57,049 bases of DNA from contig JAAZEM010000053.1 in assembly GCA_012512265.1 (NCBI GenBank), positions 1-57,049 on the forward strand, in the 5' to 3' direction. Position 1 is the first letter of the stretch; every line of letters starts with the position of its first letter. Source of the DNA: Armatimonadota bacterium (GTDB lineage: Bacteria > Armatimonadota > JAAZEB01). The notes beneath the pieces were generated by a model. That model saw only the letters and a program-made list of their open reading frames with translations, had not been told where the DNA came from and did not search any database. Below are positions 25,039-33,800 of this stretch, piece by piece. The translations under genes and the position numbers were made by a program.

Positions 25039-26091
25039 TCAGGCAGGCTCCGAGGATGAACCGGTGCTTAGGGCACGCTCCAGTTCCTGAATACGCTGCT
25101 CCAGAGAGCGGATCGTCTTCAAGAGCTCTGGAAGCTGTCGGACAGCAGCGGTCTCCCGCAGGGCGCGGCGATGCTCGTGCGCTGGATAGCCCGAAACCAC
25201 CGAGCGCGGCTCCAGGTCCGACATCACTCCGGATTGCGCGGCTACCTGCGATCCCGAGCCGATATGCGTGTGCCCATTCACGCCGACCTGACCGCCGAGC
25301 ACCACATAGTCGCCCAGAGAAACGCTGCCGGCCAGCCCCACCTGGCCCGCCAGGATGCAGTGGTTGCCCAGGCGGCAGTTGTGTGCCACCTGCACAAGGT
25401 TGTCGATCTTGGTGCCTCGGCCCACGACGGTCGCGGCAGTCTTCGCGCGGTCCACGCAGGCACACGCGCCGATCTCCACGTCGTCTTCGATCGTCACAGT
25501 GCCGATATGAGGCACCTTTACATGCTGGCCTTCGACGAAGATGTAGCCGAATCCGTCCGCGCCGATCACACTGCCCGAGTGAATCCGCACCCGTGCTCCG
25601 ATCGTCACATCGCGATAGACCGTGACCTGCGGGTAGATCACGGTGTTGGGACCAATGGTCACGTTATCGCCGACGTAGACCATCGGGAAGAGCACCACGC
25701 CGTCGCCAAGGACCACGTTATCGCCGATGCAACAGTAATCGCCGATGGCCACGCCTTCGCCCAGGGTGACGTTCTGCCCGATCCGCGCGGTCTCCGCGAT
25801 TCCCTGGGGCAGGCGCTCGCGCGGTTGGAAGAACGACAGCACCTTCAGAAACGCCGCGCGCGGATCTTCTACGGTGATGCACGGCTTGTTGGGGATCACC
25901 ACATCCGGTGGCACGAGGACCGCGCTGGCCTGCGAGGCCGCCGCGCGCTCCGCATAGCGCCGGTTTTCAACGAAGAGGATGTCTCCTTGCGCTGCATCCT
26001 CCAGGCCGGCGGCTCCGGCCACCAGCGTATCTGCGTCACCCACAATCGTCCCGCCCACCAGGGCAGCGATCTCCCGGAGCGTTGTACTCAC
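25039..26091 (-). CDS. lpxD: UDP-3-O-acylglucosamine N-acyltransferase
   Basis: A 350-residue LpxD, the third step of lipid A synthesis, which adds the N-linked hydroxyacyl chain. The N-terminal uridine-binding domain covers about 1-100 (GDILFVENRRYAERA). Left-handed beta-helix hexapeptides run from about 100 to 300 (IGDNVVLGDGVVLFP, IGARVRIHSGSVIGADGFGY). The catalytic His237 lies in VAHNCRLGNH. The C-terminal helix is LEQRIQELERAL. Start: GTG at 26091 with GAGGT six bases upstream. It lies 107 bases after the OmpH-like lipoprotein gene on the same strand, and it shows the cell makes lipopolysaccharide. The end is normal for the family, so the open frame beyond its TGA is not a natural extension. 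Confidence 0.96.
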   Translation of the reverse strand: MSTTLREIAALVGGTIVGDADTLVAGAAGLEDAAQGDILFVENRRYAERAAASQASAVLVPPDVVIPNKPCITVEDPRAAFLKVLSFFQPRERLPQGIAETARIGQNVTLGEGVAIGDYCCIGDNVVLGDGVVLFPMVYVGDNVTIGPNTVIYPQVTVYRDVTIGARVRIHSGSVIGADGFGYIFVEGQHVKVPHIGTVTIEDDVEIGACACVDRAKTAATVVGRGTKIDNLVQVAHNCRLGNHCILAGQVGLAGSVSLGDYVVLGGQVGVNGHTHIGSGSQVAAQSGVMSDLEPRSVVSGYPAHEHRRALRETAAVRQLPELLKTIRSLEQRIQELERALSTGSSSEPA

Positions 26092-26198
26092 GTTCTCACC
26101 TCAACACTGATCATCACGCGCGCCTCCAGGGGCAGCTCGCGAAGCAAGAAGCTGCCTTCGAGGCGCGTCTGCCCTCCCTGGGGAGGGGGTGCCACTGC

Positions 26199-27287
26199 TC
26201 ACAGGCCCGGATGCTGGAGCTCTCTCAAAAAAAACTGTGTTCGGTCTGGCAAGCGCGTGCCACCATCGAACACTGGGCGGAGGTTATGCCGGGCCGCGAT
26301 CCCGAGCACCCGCTGCCGTGTCTCGGCCTGGATCAAGCGGTAGAGGCGGGTTCGCTGGCGCGCGAGGATGGCGCCGGCAGCATCTGCCGCCTGAGCCGAA
26401 TCGGGTGCCGGGGTGATCTCGGTGCGAGCCGCGACAGGCGGCGCATCCTCTCGAACGCCAGCGGGGACAGGCCCCGGGGGCGGCTCTCGAAGCGCCTCGG
26501 CGACCGCATCGATGCGGTCCTGCCAGTCTTGTTCCGCGGTCCGAATGGCCATCTCCTGTTGGCTTTTCAGCTCGGCTCGGAGCGCCTCTAGCGCGGCGGT
26601 ATCTTCCTGATTGCGCCGCGCCATCTCCTGGGCCAGCCGCTCCTCAACGCGCTTTGCCACTGCTTCCAGGGCGGCGTTGCGCTGCCGCTCGAGGCGAGTC
26701 AACTCTTGGATGCGCTGGTCCAGCTCGGCGACACGGCGCTTTTCCGGATCGGGAACGGGGGACGGGTCACGAAGGCGAGCGATCAGGACGCGGAGCCGGG
26801 TGATCTCTGGCTGATAGCGACGGATGACCGCGTTCTGTTCTTGCCATAACTCCTCGAACGCGAGTGTGCGCTGTTGCTTGACCAGAAACTCCTTCTCCGC
26901 CTCGCGCTCCAAGCGCTCCCGCTCGAGGCGTGCCTTGTGACGCTCTGCCAAAGCATTCTGTTGGGCGCGCACGGCGGCATCACGCGCCGCGGCCATCTCT
27001 TCGAGCGATTCCGGAACGGCGCGCTCTGCCGGATCGGCAGGGTGGGGCACGGGAGGAAGCGGCGCGGGAAGAGGAGCGGCAGCCGAGGGAGCGACACCTG
27101 CTTGCAGCCGCTCTCGCACTTCCCGGATGCGCTCGTCTAGTGAGCGGAGCTCCTGCCAGCGCGGATGGACCCGCTCCAGACGCGTCAGGTCAACCCGGCA
27201 GGCGGTAGGCGGGGGAAGGGCAGAGGCCTGCGGCTTACACCCGGCACAAGCCAGGGAAATCGCTGCGACTGCCCAGACCCACTTCAC
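26199..27287 (-). CDS. Coiled-coil OmpH/Skp-like predicted lipoprotein
   Basis: A 362-residue protein. The start is GTG at 27287 (AGGAGG six bases upstream), giving MKWVWAVAAISLACAGC, a lipoprotein-like signal with Cys17; the -3 residue is Cys, so the lipobox is imperfect. Residues about 75-260 are dense in Glu, Arg, Gln and Leu and form long coiled coils. The C-terminal 60 residues (ILARQRTRLYRLIQAETRQR, VLGIAARHNL) echo the last helix of Skp/OmpH. It lies 58 bases after ompH and 107 bases before lpxD, and may be a second, membrane-tethered chaperone for outer membrane proteins. ATG at 27320 is an alternative but lacks a well-spaced site. Function inferred from pattern and position only. Confidence 0.6.
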   Translation of the reverse strand: MKWVWAVAAISLACAGCKPQASALPPPTACRVDLTRLERVHPRWQELRSLDERIREVRERLQAGVAPSAAAPLPAPLPPVPHPADPAERAVPESLEEMAAARDAAVRAQQNALAERHKARLERERLEREAEKEFLVKQQRTLAFEELWQEQNAVIRRYQPEITRLRVLIARLRDPSPVPDPEKRRVAELDQRIQELTRLERQRNAALEAVAKRVEERLAQEMARRNQEDTAALEALRAELKSQQEMAIRTAEQDWQDRIDAVAEALREPPPGPVPAGVREDAPPVAARTEITPAPDSAQAADAAGAILARQRTRLYRLIQAETRQRVLGIAARHNLRPVFDGGTRLPDRTQFFLRELQHPGL

Positions 27288-27345
27288 CACAGGCCTCCTG
27301 CCTCGCGCGCCGCCTGCCATCTCGCGCGCTGCCCGCCGTTCGGCA

Positions 27346-28026
27346 TCACTTGCGCTGGTTCAGGCGCTTGATCACTTCGTCGGTAATGTCGGTGCCACCA
27401 AAGAAGATGACGTCCTGCTTCCGGTCGAGCGTGATGATCACCGACTTGGAGAGAACGATCGAGAGCTTGCGGGCCTTGGCTACCTCGTTGATTATTTCGC
27501 TCACCGACTTGCCGAGCTGGGCATCGACTTCCTGCAGCTTCTGGCGGAAGCTCTGCTGGTATTTCTGGTTCAGCTCGGCCAGGATCTGCTCGCGGCCGTT
27601 GCGCATGGCGTTCAGCTCCTGCAGCCGCTTCTTTTGCTGATCCGTCGGGTTCTTGGTCTGCATGAGCGTGCTGAACTCCTTCTCGCGCTCATCGGCCGTC
27701 TTCTTCAGCTCCGCATGCCTTGCCTTCTGCGCCGCGGTCAGCTCCTTGGCATCGAGAATGGCCACAAGCTCGTTTGTCTCCGGGCCGGTCAGGTAGGTGA
27801 GCTGCGCGACCTCCTGAATGTTCTGATTCAGGCTCTGCTGCAGTGCCTGCAACTCCTTGTTGGCTTCCTTGTAAGGGAGCGAGTCCTCGCTCACTCGCTC
27901 CATATCCACCACACCGATGCTGACAGCCGCGGGCTGCTCGCCGGCGGCTGCCTGTGCCACAGCGGTTGTGCGGCCAGCCCCGGCGAACAGGGCGACCAGT
28001 GCCAAGAGACAGAAGCGTCTGAACAC
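27346..28026 (-). CDS. OmpH/Skp family periplasmic chaperone
   Basis: A 226-residue protein with a signal peptide (FCLLALVALFAGAG, cleavage near AVAQA). A mature N-terminal strand SIGVVDMERV precedes long charged helices (about 50-170) and the terminal strands LSIVLSKSVIIT and DVIFFGGTDITDEVIKRLN, the classical Skp/OmpH layout. Skp trimers hold unfolded outer membrane proteins in the periplasm before BamA inserts them. It lies between bamA and lpxD, the standard bam-skp-lpxD order. It is longer than E. coli Skp (about 160 residues) because the tentacle helices are extended. Start: GTG at 28026 with AAGGAG eight bases upstream. An extended -10 promoter candidate lies in the 205-base gap behind bamA. 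Confidence 0.88.
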   Translation of the reverse strand: MFRRFCLLALVALFAGAGRTTAVAQAAAGEQPAAVSIGVVDMERVSEDSLPYKEANKELQALQQSLNQNIQEVAQLTYLTGPETNELVAILDAKELTAAQKARHAELKKTADEREKEFSTLMQTKNPTDQQKKRLQELNAMRNGREQILAELNQKYQQSFRQKLQEVDAQLGKSVSEIINEVAKARKLSIVLSKSVIITLDRKQDVIFFGGTDITDEVIKRLNQRK

Positions 28027-28204
28027 AGAAGTATCTCCTTTACTATCAGCTCACCATGATGAGCCGTTTCGGGCGGCGGCTTGTGCCGTCGTCGGGTAGT
28101 TGCTTCGAAGCAGTGCCGCGAGACCCTCCTGACGGGGGCAGGGTGGATGCGCGGCCCCACTCGGCGCGCGGCGATTCCGCCCTTTCCTGGTCCGATAATG
28201 GCTT

Positions 28205-28213
28205 ATTATACCA
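28205..28213 (-). promoter_or_regulatory. Extended -10 promoter candidate for ompH
   Basis: Minus strand TGG-TATAAT (28213-28205), an extended -10 element with a perfect hexamer. No good -35 is seen; that position falls near the end of bamA. It would let ompH, the lipoprotein gene and lpxD be transcribed apart from bamA, leaving a leader of about 170 bases. Confidence 0.45.
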
Positions 28214-28231
28214 GAACAGCACCTATCTCCG

Positions 28232-30010
28232 CTAGAAGACGTGGCCGATGCTGAAGTGGCTGCGCCCGCCATCGGTGCCAAAGCCATAGTCGAGGCGGAG
28301 GGGCCCCAACGGCGTAATCACGCGCAGGCCAAGGCCTACGGCAGGCTTCAACTCGCCCAGGCGCAGACCCTGGTTTCGCGGCCAGGCGTACCCACAGTCA
28401 AAGAAGGTCACGCCCTGCAGGCTGGTTCCTAGCGGAACGCGGAACTCGGTGCTGAGGAGGAGCATGCGCGTGCCGTTGAACTCGTCCTCGCGGTATCCGC
28501 GCAGCGTCTCGGCGCCGCCGAGCCAGTAGTGCTCCGAGAGCGGCATCTTCCCAATCGAGGCGCCGGCCATCAGGCGGGTGGCCAGCACCTTCTGGTTGCT
28601 GCCGTCCGGCTTCGCCCTGCCGATGGGGAAGTAGCGGCGCAGGTCCACCCCTATCTTGCCGAAGGACCAGGTGCCGCCCAACGGCCCGCCGGCAAGCTCG
28701 GTGGAGACGCTGTAGAACGCACCGCGGTGCGGGTTGATCGCCAGGTCACGCGTGTCGCGCACTCCGCGCAGCGTGGCGCTGGTGACGCGCCCATCCGAGA
28801 GCCTGAGCACCTGGTCGGTCAGCGCGGCATCCTGGTCGGGATCCAGGTAGCCCGGAACGGTGCTGTAGAGCACATCATCGCTCCGGAGATCGAGGAGGAG
28901 GCGGGTGAACTCGCCCGCGGGCTTGCCGACGCTGATCCCAAGACCCTTGCGTCGCTCGAAGACCCAGGTGTTCAGCTCTTGCACCGCGCTGTTCAGGACC
29001 ACATTGGTGAGGAGCGGGCGGTTCGTGGTCCGATTGTAGAATTGGAACCCAAGGGATGTGCGCTTCCCGAGCATCCACGGGTCGGTAAAGGAGAACTCGT
29101 AACCCGACCGGTTCGTGAACTGCCCGGCTTCCCAGCGGAGGCCGATCTGCTGGCCGACGCCGCGGAAGTTATGCTCGGTGATATCCGCAAATCCGACCAG
29201 GCGTTCCCGGGAGCTGTAGCCAAGACCGACGGAGACGGTGCCGGTCTTCTTCTCGCGAACGTTCACATCGAGAACGACCTTGCCTGGCTCCGAGGCATCC
29301 GCAGGCTGGAAGTCGAGCATCTCGAAATAGTCGAGGTTGCGGAGGCGCATCAGGTCCTTCTGGAGCTGGCGGGCGTCGAAAACATCGCCCGGCTTCGTCT
29401 CCATCTCGCGGAGGATAATGCGCGTCTTCGTCTTCTTGTTCCCACGGACGTTGATCGCCTCGATCCAGCCTTCGGCGATGGGGATCTTCAGCGTGCCCTC
29501 GGGGGTCAGGGTACACTCATCCGTCACGCGTGCCAGCGCGTATCCCTGCTCGCGATAGAGCTTGTGAATGGCGGCGATGTCCTTCTCGAGGGTCGCCTCG
29601 CTGAACACGGCGCCCTCTTGGGTGAGCATCACCTTGCGCAGCTCTGCCTCCGGCACCTTCGTGTTGCCCGTGATCTCGATCTTGGTCACCTTCGGGTTTT
29701 CCACCACCGAGAAGACGACCTTGACGCCGCCCGGCGCTGGCTCCACATAGGTGGTCACCTCGTGGAAAAAGCCCAGTCGCTCCAGCGACCGACGGTCCTC
29801 ATCGACTTGCTGCTGTGAGAGATCGGCGCCGATGGCGGTTCGCAACGCCGAGAGAATGGCCTCCGTGCTGATGGCGTTGTTGCCCTTGACCTCAATCGCC
29901 ACCACCTTCTGTGCTTGGGCGCTGATCTGCGCGGCACTCACCAGAAGAAGGATGGCGATCAGTGGAAAATGCCATGATGCACGCCTGCATCGCTTCGCCG
30001 AATGTGCCAT
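28232..30010 (-). CDS. bamA: Outer membrane protein assembly factor BamA
   Basis: A 592-residue Omp85 protein. A signal peptide (HFPLIAILLLVSAAQ) is followed by three POTRA domains: about 35-105 (VVAIEVKGNNAIS), 106-185 (VTKIEITGNTKVPE) and 186-265 (IEAINVRGNKKTKTRIILREM). The 16-strand barrel follows, with the family landmarks RGVRDTRD, the conserved loop-6 motif as ETLRGYRED, and the terminal aromatic GHVF. BamA inserts beta-barrel proteins into the outer membrane. Three POTRA domains rather than the five of proteobacteria makes a compact form, as in other deep-branching diderms. Start at 30010: GGAGG four bases upstream; the frame extends to 30067 but that would overlap the sigma gene. It follows the ECF sigma gene by 53 bases, probably cotranscribed. 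Confidence 0.95.
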   Translation of the reverse strand: MAHSAKRCRRASWHFPLIAILLLVSAAQISAQAQKVVAIEVKGNNAISTEAILSALRTAIGADLSQQQVDEDRRSLERLGFFHEVTTYVEPAPGGVKVVFSVVENPKVTKIEITGNTKVPEAELRKVMLTQEGAVFSEATLEKDIAAIHKLYREQGYALARVTDECTLTPEGTLKIPIAEGWIEAINVRGNKKTKTRIILREMETKPGDVFDARQLQKDLMRLRNLDYFEMLDFQPADASEPGKVVLDVNVREKKTGTVSVGLGYSSRERLVGFADITEHNFRGVGQQIGLRWEAGQFTNRSGYEFSFTDPWMLGKRTSLGFQFYNRTTNRPLLTNVVLNSAVQELNTWVFERRKGLGISVGKPAGEFTRLLLDLRSDDVLYSTVPGYLDPDQDAALTDQVLRLSDGRVTSATLRGVRDTRDLAINPHRGAFYSVSTELAGGPLGGTWSFGKIGVDLRRYFPIGRAKPDGSNQKVLATRLMAGASIGKMPLSEHYWLGGAETLRGYREDEFNGTRMLLLSTEFRVPLGTSLQGVTFFDCGYAWPRNQGLRLGELKPAVGLGLRVITPLGPLRLDYGFGTDGGRSHFSIGHVF

Positions 30011-30063
30011 GCGACCTCCGCTGCCTGACTGTAAGTACTTCAACATCCTCCGGCGCGAGCCTT

Positions 30064-30666
30064 TCACCGGCCCAGGTAAGGGCCAATCTTATTGCGCAGC
30101 AGACCGCGTGCCCGGAAGATGCGTGTCTTCACCGTATCCACGGGGATTCCCATTGTCTCCGCGATCTCGGCGTAGCTCAACTCCTGCAACTCGCGCAGGA
30201 CAATGGGCACGCGGTATTCAGGCGGAAGTTCTAGGATCGCCTGGTGGATCACGCTCCGCAGCTCCCCCGCCTCAACCGCCCGATACGGGTTGAGGGTGTC
30301 ATCGGGCACGTCCCGCTGTATCGGACCGTCCTCGCCGGGCACCGGCTCATCCAACGAGTCGATGCGCACGCGCGAAGCCCGTTTCTCCTGCTTGAAACGG
30401 TTCTTGCAGACATTCACAGCGATGCGGTAGAGCCACGTATAGACCTGCGAGTCGCCGCGAAACCGGTCGTACGCGCGATACGCGTTGACGAACGCCTCTT
30501 GCGTCAGGTCCTCTGCATCGTCCTGATTGCCCACCAGGCGATAGATGACGTTATAGACCTTGCGATGGTACTGATCGAAGACGGCATCGAAAGAGGGACG
30601 GCCCTCCGAGCCGGGCTCTAACGTCATCGTGAGGCGAGCGCCATCGTTGCGGCTGCCGCTACGCAC
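30064..30666 (-). CDS. ECF-type RNA polymerase sigma factor
   Basis: A 200-residue extracytoplasmic-function sigma factor of the RpoE/SigW type. Region 2 reads FDAVFDQYHRKVYNVIYRLVG, DAEDLTQEAFVNAYRAYDRF and VYTWLYRIAVNVCKNRFK. Region 4 reads LPPEYRVPIVLRELQELSYA, followed by EIAETMGIPVDTVKTRIFRAR. Such factors answer envelope stress. No anti-sigma gene follows; bamA lies 53 bases downstream and the tamB-like gene is 232 bases upstream, so it sits inside the machinery it may control. Start: GTG at 30666, GGGGAGG eight bases upstream; ATG at 30627 lacks a site. Which promoter drives it is unclear; no convincing ECF-type autoregulatory promoter could be read. Confidence 0.93.
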   Translation of the reverse strand: MRSGSRNDGARLTMTLEPGSEGRPSFDAVFDQYHRKVYNVIYRLVGNQDDAEDLTQEAFVNAYRAYDRFRGDSQVYTWLYRIAVNVCKNRFKQEKRASRVRIDSLDEPVPGEDGPIQRDVPDDTLNPYRAVEAGELRSVIHQAILELPPEYRVPIVLRELQELSYAEIAETMGIPVDTVKTRIFRARGLLRNKIGPYLGR

Positions 30667-30898
30667 CTGCCTCGCCTCCCCTCATCCCGCGCGGGGAGGG
30701 CATCACGAAGCGGCAGGTCACCCACACGAGGCCTGCCTTCACCGATGCCAAGTTAGACACAATGCCGATCATGATTGTTTCAGTCGCTAGAACCAGGATG
30801 GCCCTGACCCGGATAGGGTTCCCGATAGAGACGCCTTGCCTCCCCTGAACCAATTCATGCGAACGAAAAGGCGCGCGCCTCCATACCGGCGACAGGCT

Positions 30899-33800
30899 TC
30901 AGAATTGGAACCCCGCCTCCAGTCCTAACGTACGGTTGCTCTGCTGGTCTGTCATCCAACTGAATGAGACGCCGTTCAACACCTCGTAATCTACTTTGAA
31001 CGTGTAACGGGCTTCACGCGCCGAGACCGCCCGCGTGTACGAGACGCGCAGGCCCTTCACCAGGTGCTTCCCCACCTGCACTTCCACCGGCTCTTCAAAA
31101 GACGCCCGAATGCTGAATTCGTTCAAACCAAGCATCTCGGCAACGGCGCGCTCGACCGGTTCGACAAGACTGGGCTGGAGCGCCGTCGCTACCAGGTTCG
31201 CGGCCTCTCTCTTCAGGGCATCCTCAACGCTGGCGTCGGTGCGGCCGGCCACGATCCCCTCCAGCACGTCTTTGCGCATCAGCAGGCTCCAGACCTGGTC
31301 GTTCTCCAGGTAAGGCGTGGCCTCGAACTCCACCTGCACCTGCTCTTCAGGTGCGTTCGGCATGTCAATCGCGACGTGGGCCTCGACCGCGAAGCTTTCC
31401 TCTTTGCCAGTGCGCGGGTTCTTGCCGCGCAGGTGAGTCGCGAGCTCAATCTGCCCCAGGGCGCTGAGGCCATGCCGCGGGTCCATCTCAAATGCGACCT
31501 CGCCCTCCTTGATGCGGAAATAGGCGGTCGAGACATTCACGCCGCCACGGACCAGATCCACGCTTCCCTCTTCGATCTGAGGCTCGTTCAGGCTTCCCCG
31601 GATCGCGAGGGATGCGTTGGCATACGCCTTGGTGCGCGCAGCCAGGACCTCGGCTTCGCGCGATTTCACCGTGAGGGCAAAGCGCGGGTTGATGGCAAGT
31701 GGCTCGCGCGGCGGCGGCACCTCCTTGGGAGCCTGGTATTTCTGCACATCCACCCGGGCCCGTTGCAGCTCCAGAGCCCCGGACACCAGCGGCGAGGGCC
31801 AGCGGTCCCGGATCGCCACGGCGCCATTCAATCTAAACGCCAGTTCCTCCTGGAACCGCCCGCTGAGGTTCCGTTCCCAGAACTCAAACTCTTTCGCCAC
31901 CAGCTTCAGGTCAAACTGATCCGGCAGGAAACGGTTCAGCGAGATGGTACCCGTGAGCTGCAGCGCCTCGGGCGTCTTCAGGGCTTCCGGCTCGCCCCCG
32001 GCCTTCCCCCTGTCGGTGGTCGCGCCTCGTGATGCCCTCAAAGCTCGGAGAAGCTTCCCGAGCGTGCCCGACTCTTCCAGCTCCTTCGGCTTGGCCGCCG
32101 ATGCGACGTTCACATGCTCGATGACGATGCGCTCATCCTCGACCCGGAGCACGGCATCGAGTCCGCGCAGCATCAGCGCGCGCTCCGGCTCGCCCCCTGG
32201 CCGCGGGTTGCCCACTACCAGCGCGTTGCACTGGACCTCGACACTTCCATTGAGCTTCGGGTCCGCCAGGGTGCCCCCCACGTCCAGGATGGCACTCGCA
32301 TAGCCATCCTTCGAGATCTCCACGATGCGCGGCGTGAAGAGAGTAAGCGCGTTCAGGCTCTGCTTGTCGACGCGGACTTGGGCCCGGATGGCGGCATCGG
32401 GCGCCACCCGCTTCTCTTCCCAGTCGACCGGCAGCTCGGCGTAGCCAGACGCCGAGTAGCCGGCCTTCTCCACCAACAGGTTGGTCACGCGCGCTACGTG
32501 GTCGCGGAACGAGAGGTCCGCGCCGATGGCATCGATTTGGAAATTGCCATACCGGGGACTGCGGGCATCGACCCGGCCGACGACGACCGGCTCGTTCAGC
32601 GTGCCGGAGACTTGCAGATGGAGCTTGCCAGTGCCCCCGATCTCCTGTCCCAGGCTCACCCAGGGCTGTACCAGGGCCAGGTCGATCTCCTCCGCGTCTA
32701 CGTTGAACTGTATCGGGCCGTTCGCGGCGAGCGAGGCGCGGCCTTCGCCCATGAGCGTGGTACCACCGGGCAAGGCCACAGTGAGCTTGCTCACCACGAG
32801 GTCGTCCTTGTTGAGCTCAATCCCTTCCACAGTCAGCGTCTCGACGGGCTGAGGGCCCACCCGGCCATCGGTCACATCCAGGCGGGTCACGCTGACGAGC
32901 GGGCGCGGCTCCCCCTCCTTCACCTTGATCAGGGCGGTGAGCCGGCCTTCAACGGGGAAGGGTGGAGGCGGCACACGGCCCAGATCCATGAGCTTCGCGA
33001 TCGGCGCGGCCACCACTGCCGCCGTGATATCCAGATCCTCGCGCGGCCAGACTGTGCCGTTCACCTCATACTGCTCGCGCCGGCCGGCCTCTGCATCCTT
33101 CTGCCCGCCGATGAGCACGAAGTGATCCACCCGCACGGACTCCTTGCTGATGTGAACCTTCCCGCTGCCCGGCCCGAAGGTGTTGCCGTTGACCACCAGC
33201 TCGTGAACCCGGAGATCGCCATCCTTGATCTGGGGAGCGGTCACCGGGCCGGTGACGTGCAACTCCATCCCGAGGCGGCTCTTGAGGGCGACGACCGAGG
33301 GATCAAAGGCGTGGATATCTTCAACACGGAGCGATTTGCCCTCCGCGGTCGCCACCATGAGGTCGAGTTGCCGCTCAGCAGAGAGTGTGCCCCAAAGCTG
33401 CACCTCGGACTCGCCGGTCCGAACGGTGACCGGATCCTCTTGCGGCACTTCCACCGCGCCGTCGATGCCGGCGACGACGCGCCCCGAGACGTAGTCGATG
33501 CCGTAGCCGGCGCCGCGCAAGTCGCGCGCGGTCAGAAACGCCTCGATCCGGAGGTCATTGAGCGGCCCGGTGATGGCGAGTTCCTCCACGTCAACAATGC
33601 CGCCCCAGTCGCCCTCCAGGTTGAAGCGCTTACACAGCCGACCGAGGTCAATCCCGACCACGGCGCCTGTCGCCTCGATCTCTGCCTCCGCGCCCGCGCG
33701 TGGGTTGTGCAGAGTGACCTCCACGCCGCCGAGCTGCGCTGGAAGGTAGAGCCCCCGGCACTCCTCGATGCGCACCTGGTTCAGGTCTCCCTGCACGTTG

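Noticed and set aside
24766..25041. Readthrough of the lpxD TGA stop as a C-terminal extension
   Set aside because: LpxD already ends at the normal family length, and TGA is used as a normal stop in many genes here; a decayed separate gene is simpler.
28529..29818. A 429-codon plus-strand frame opposite bamA
   Set aside because: It overlies conserved POTRA and barrel sequence of bamA and shows no domain.
30777..30782. TGAAAC upstream of the ECF sigma, like a SigW -35 element
   Set aside because: No matching -10 (CGTA or TCTGA) at the right spacing; one hexamer by chance is likely.
30659..30853. A small hydrophobic frame upstream of the ECF sigma gene, possible anti-sigma or leader peptide
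   Set aside because: It would start at TTG without a ribosome site and ends in Arg/Gly-rich sequence over the sigma start; too weak to call.
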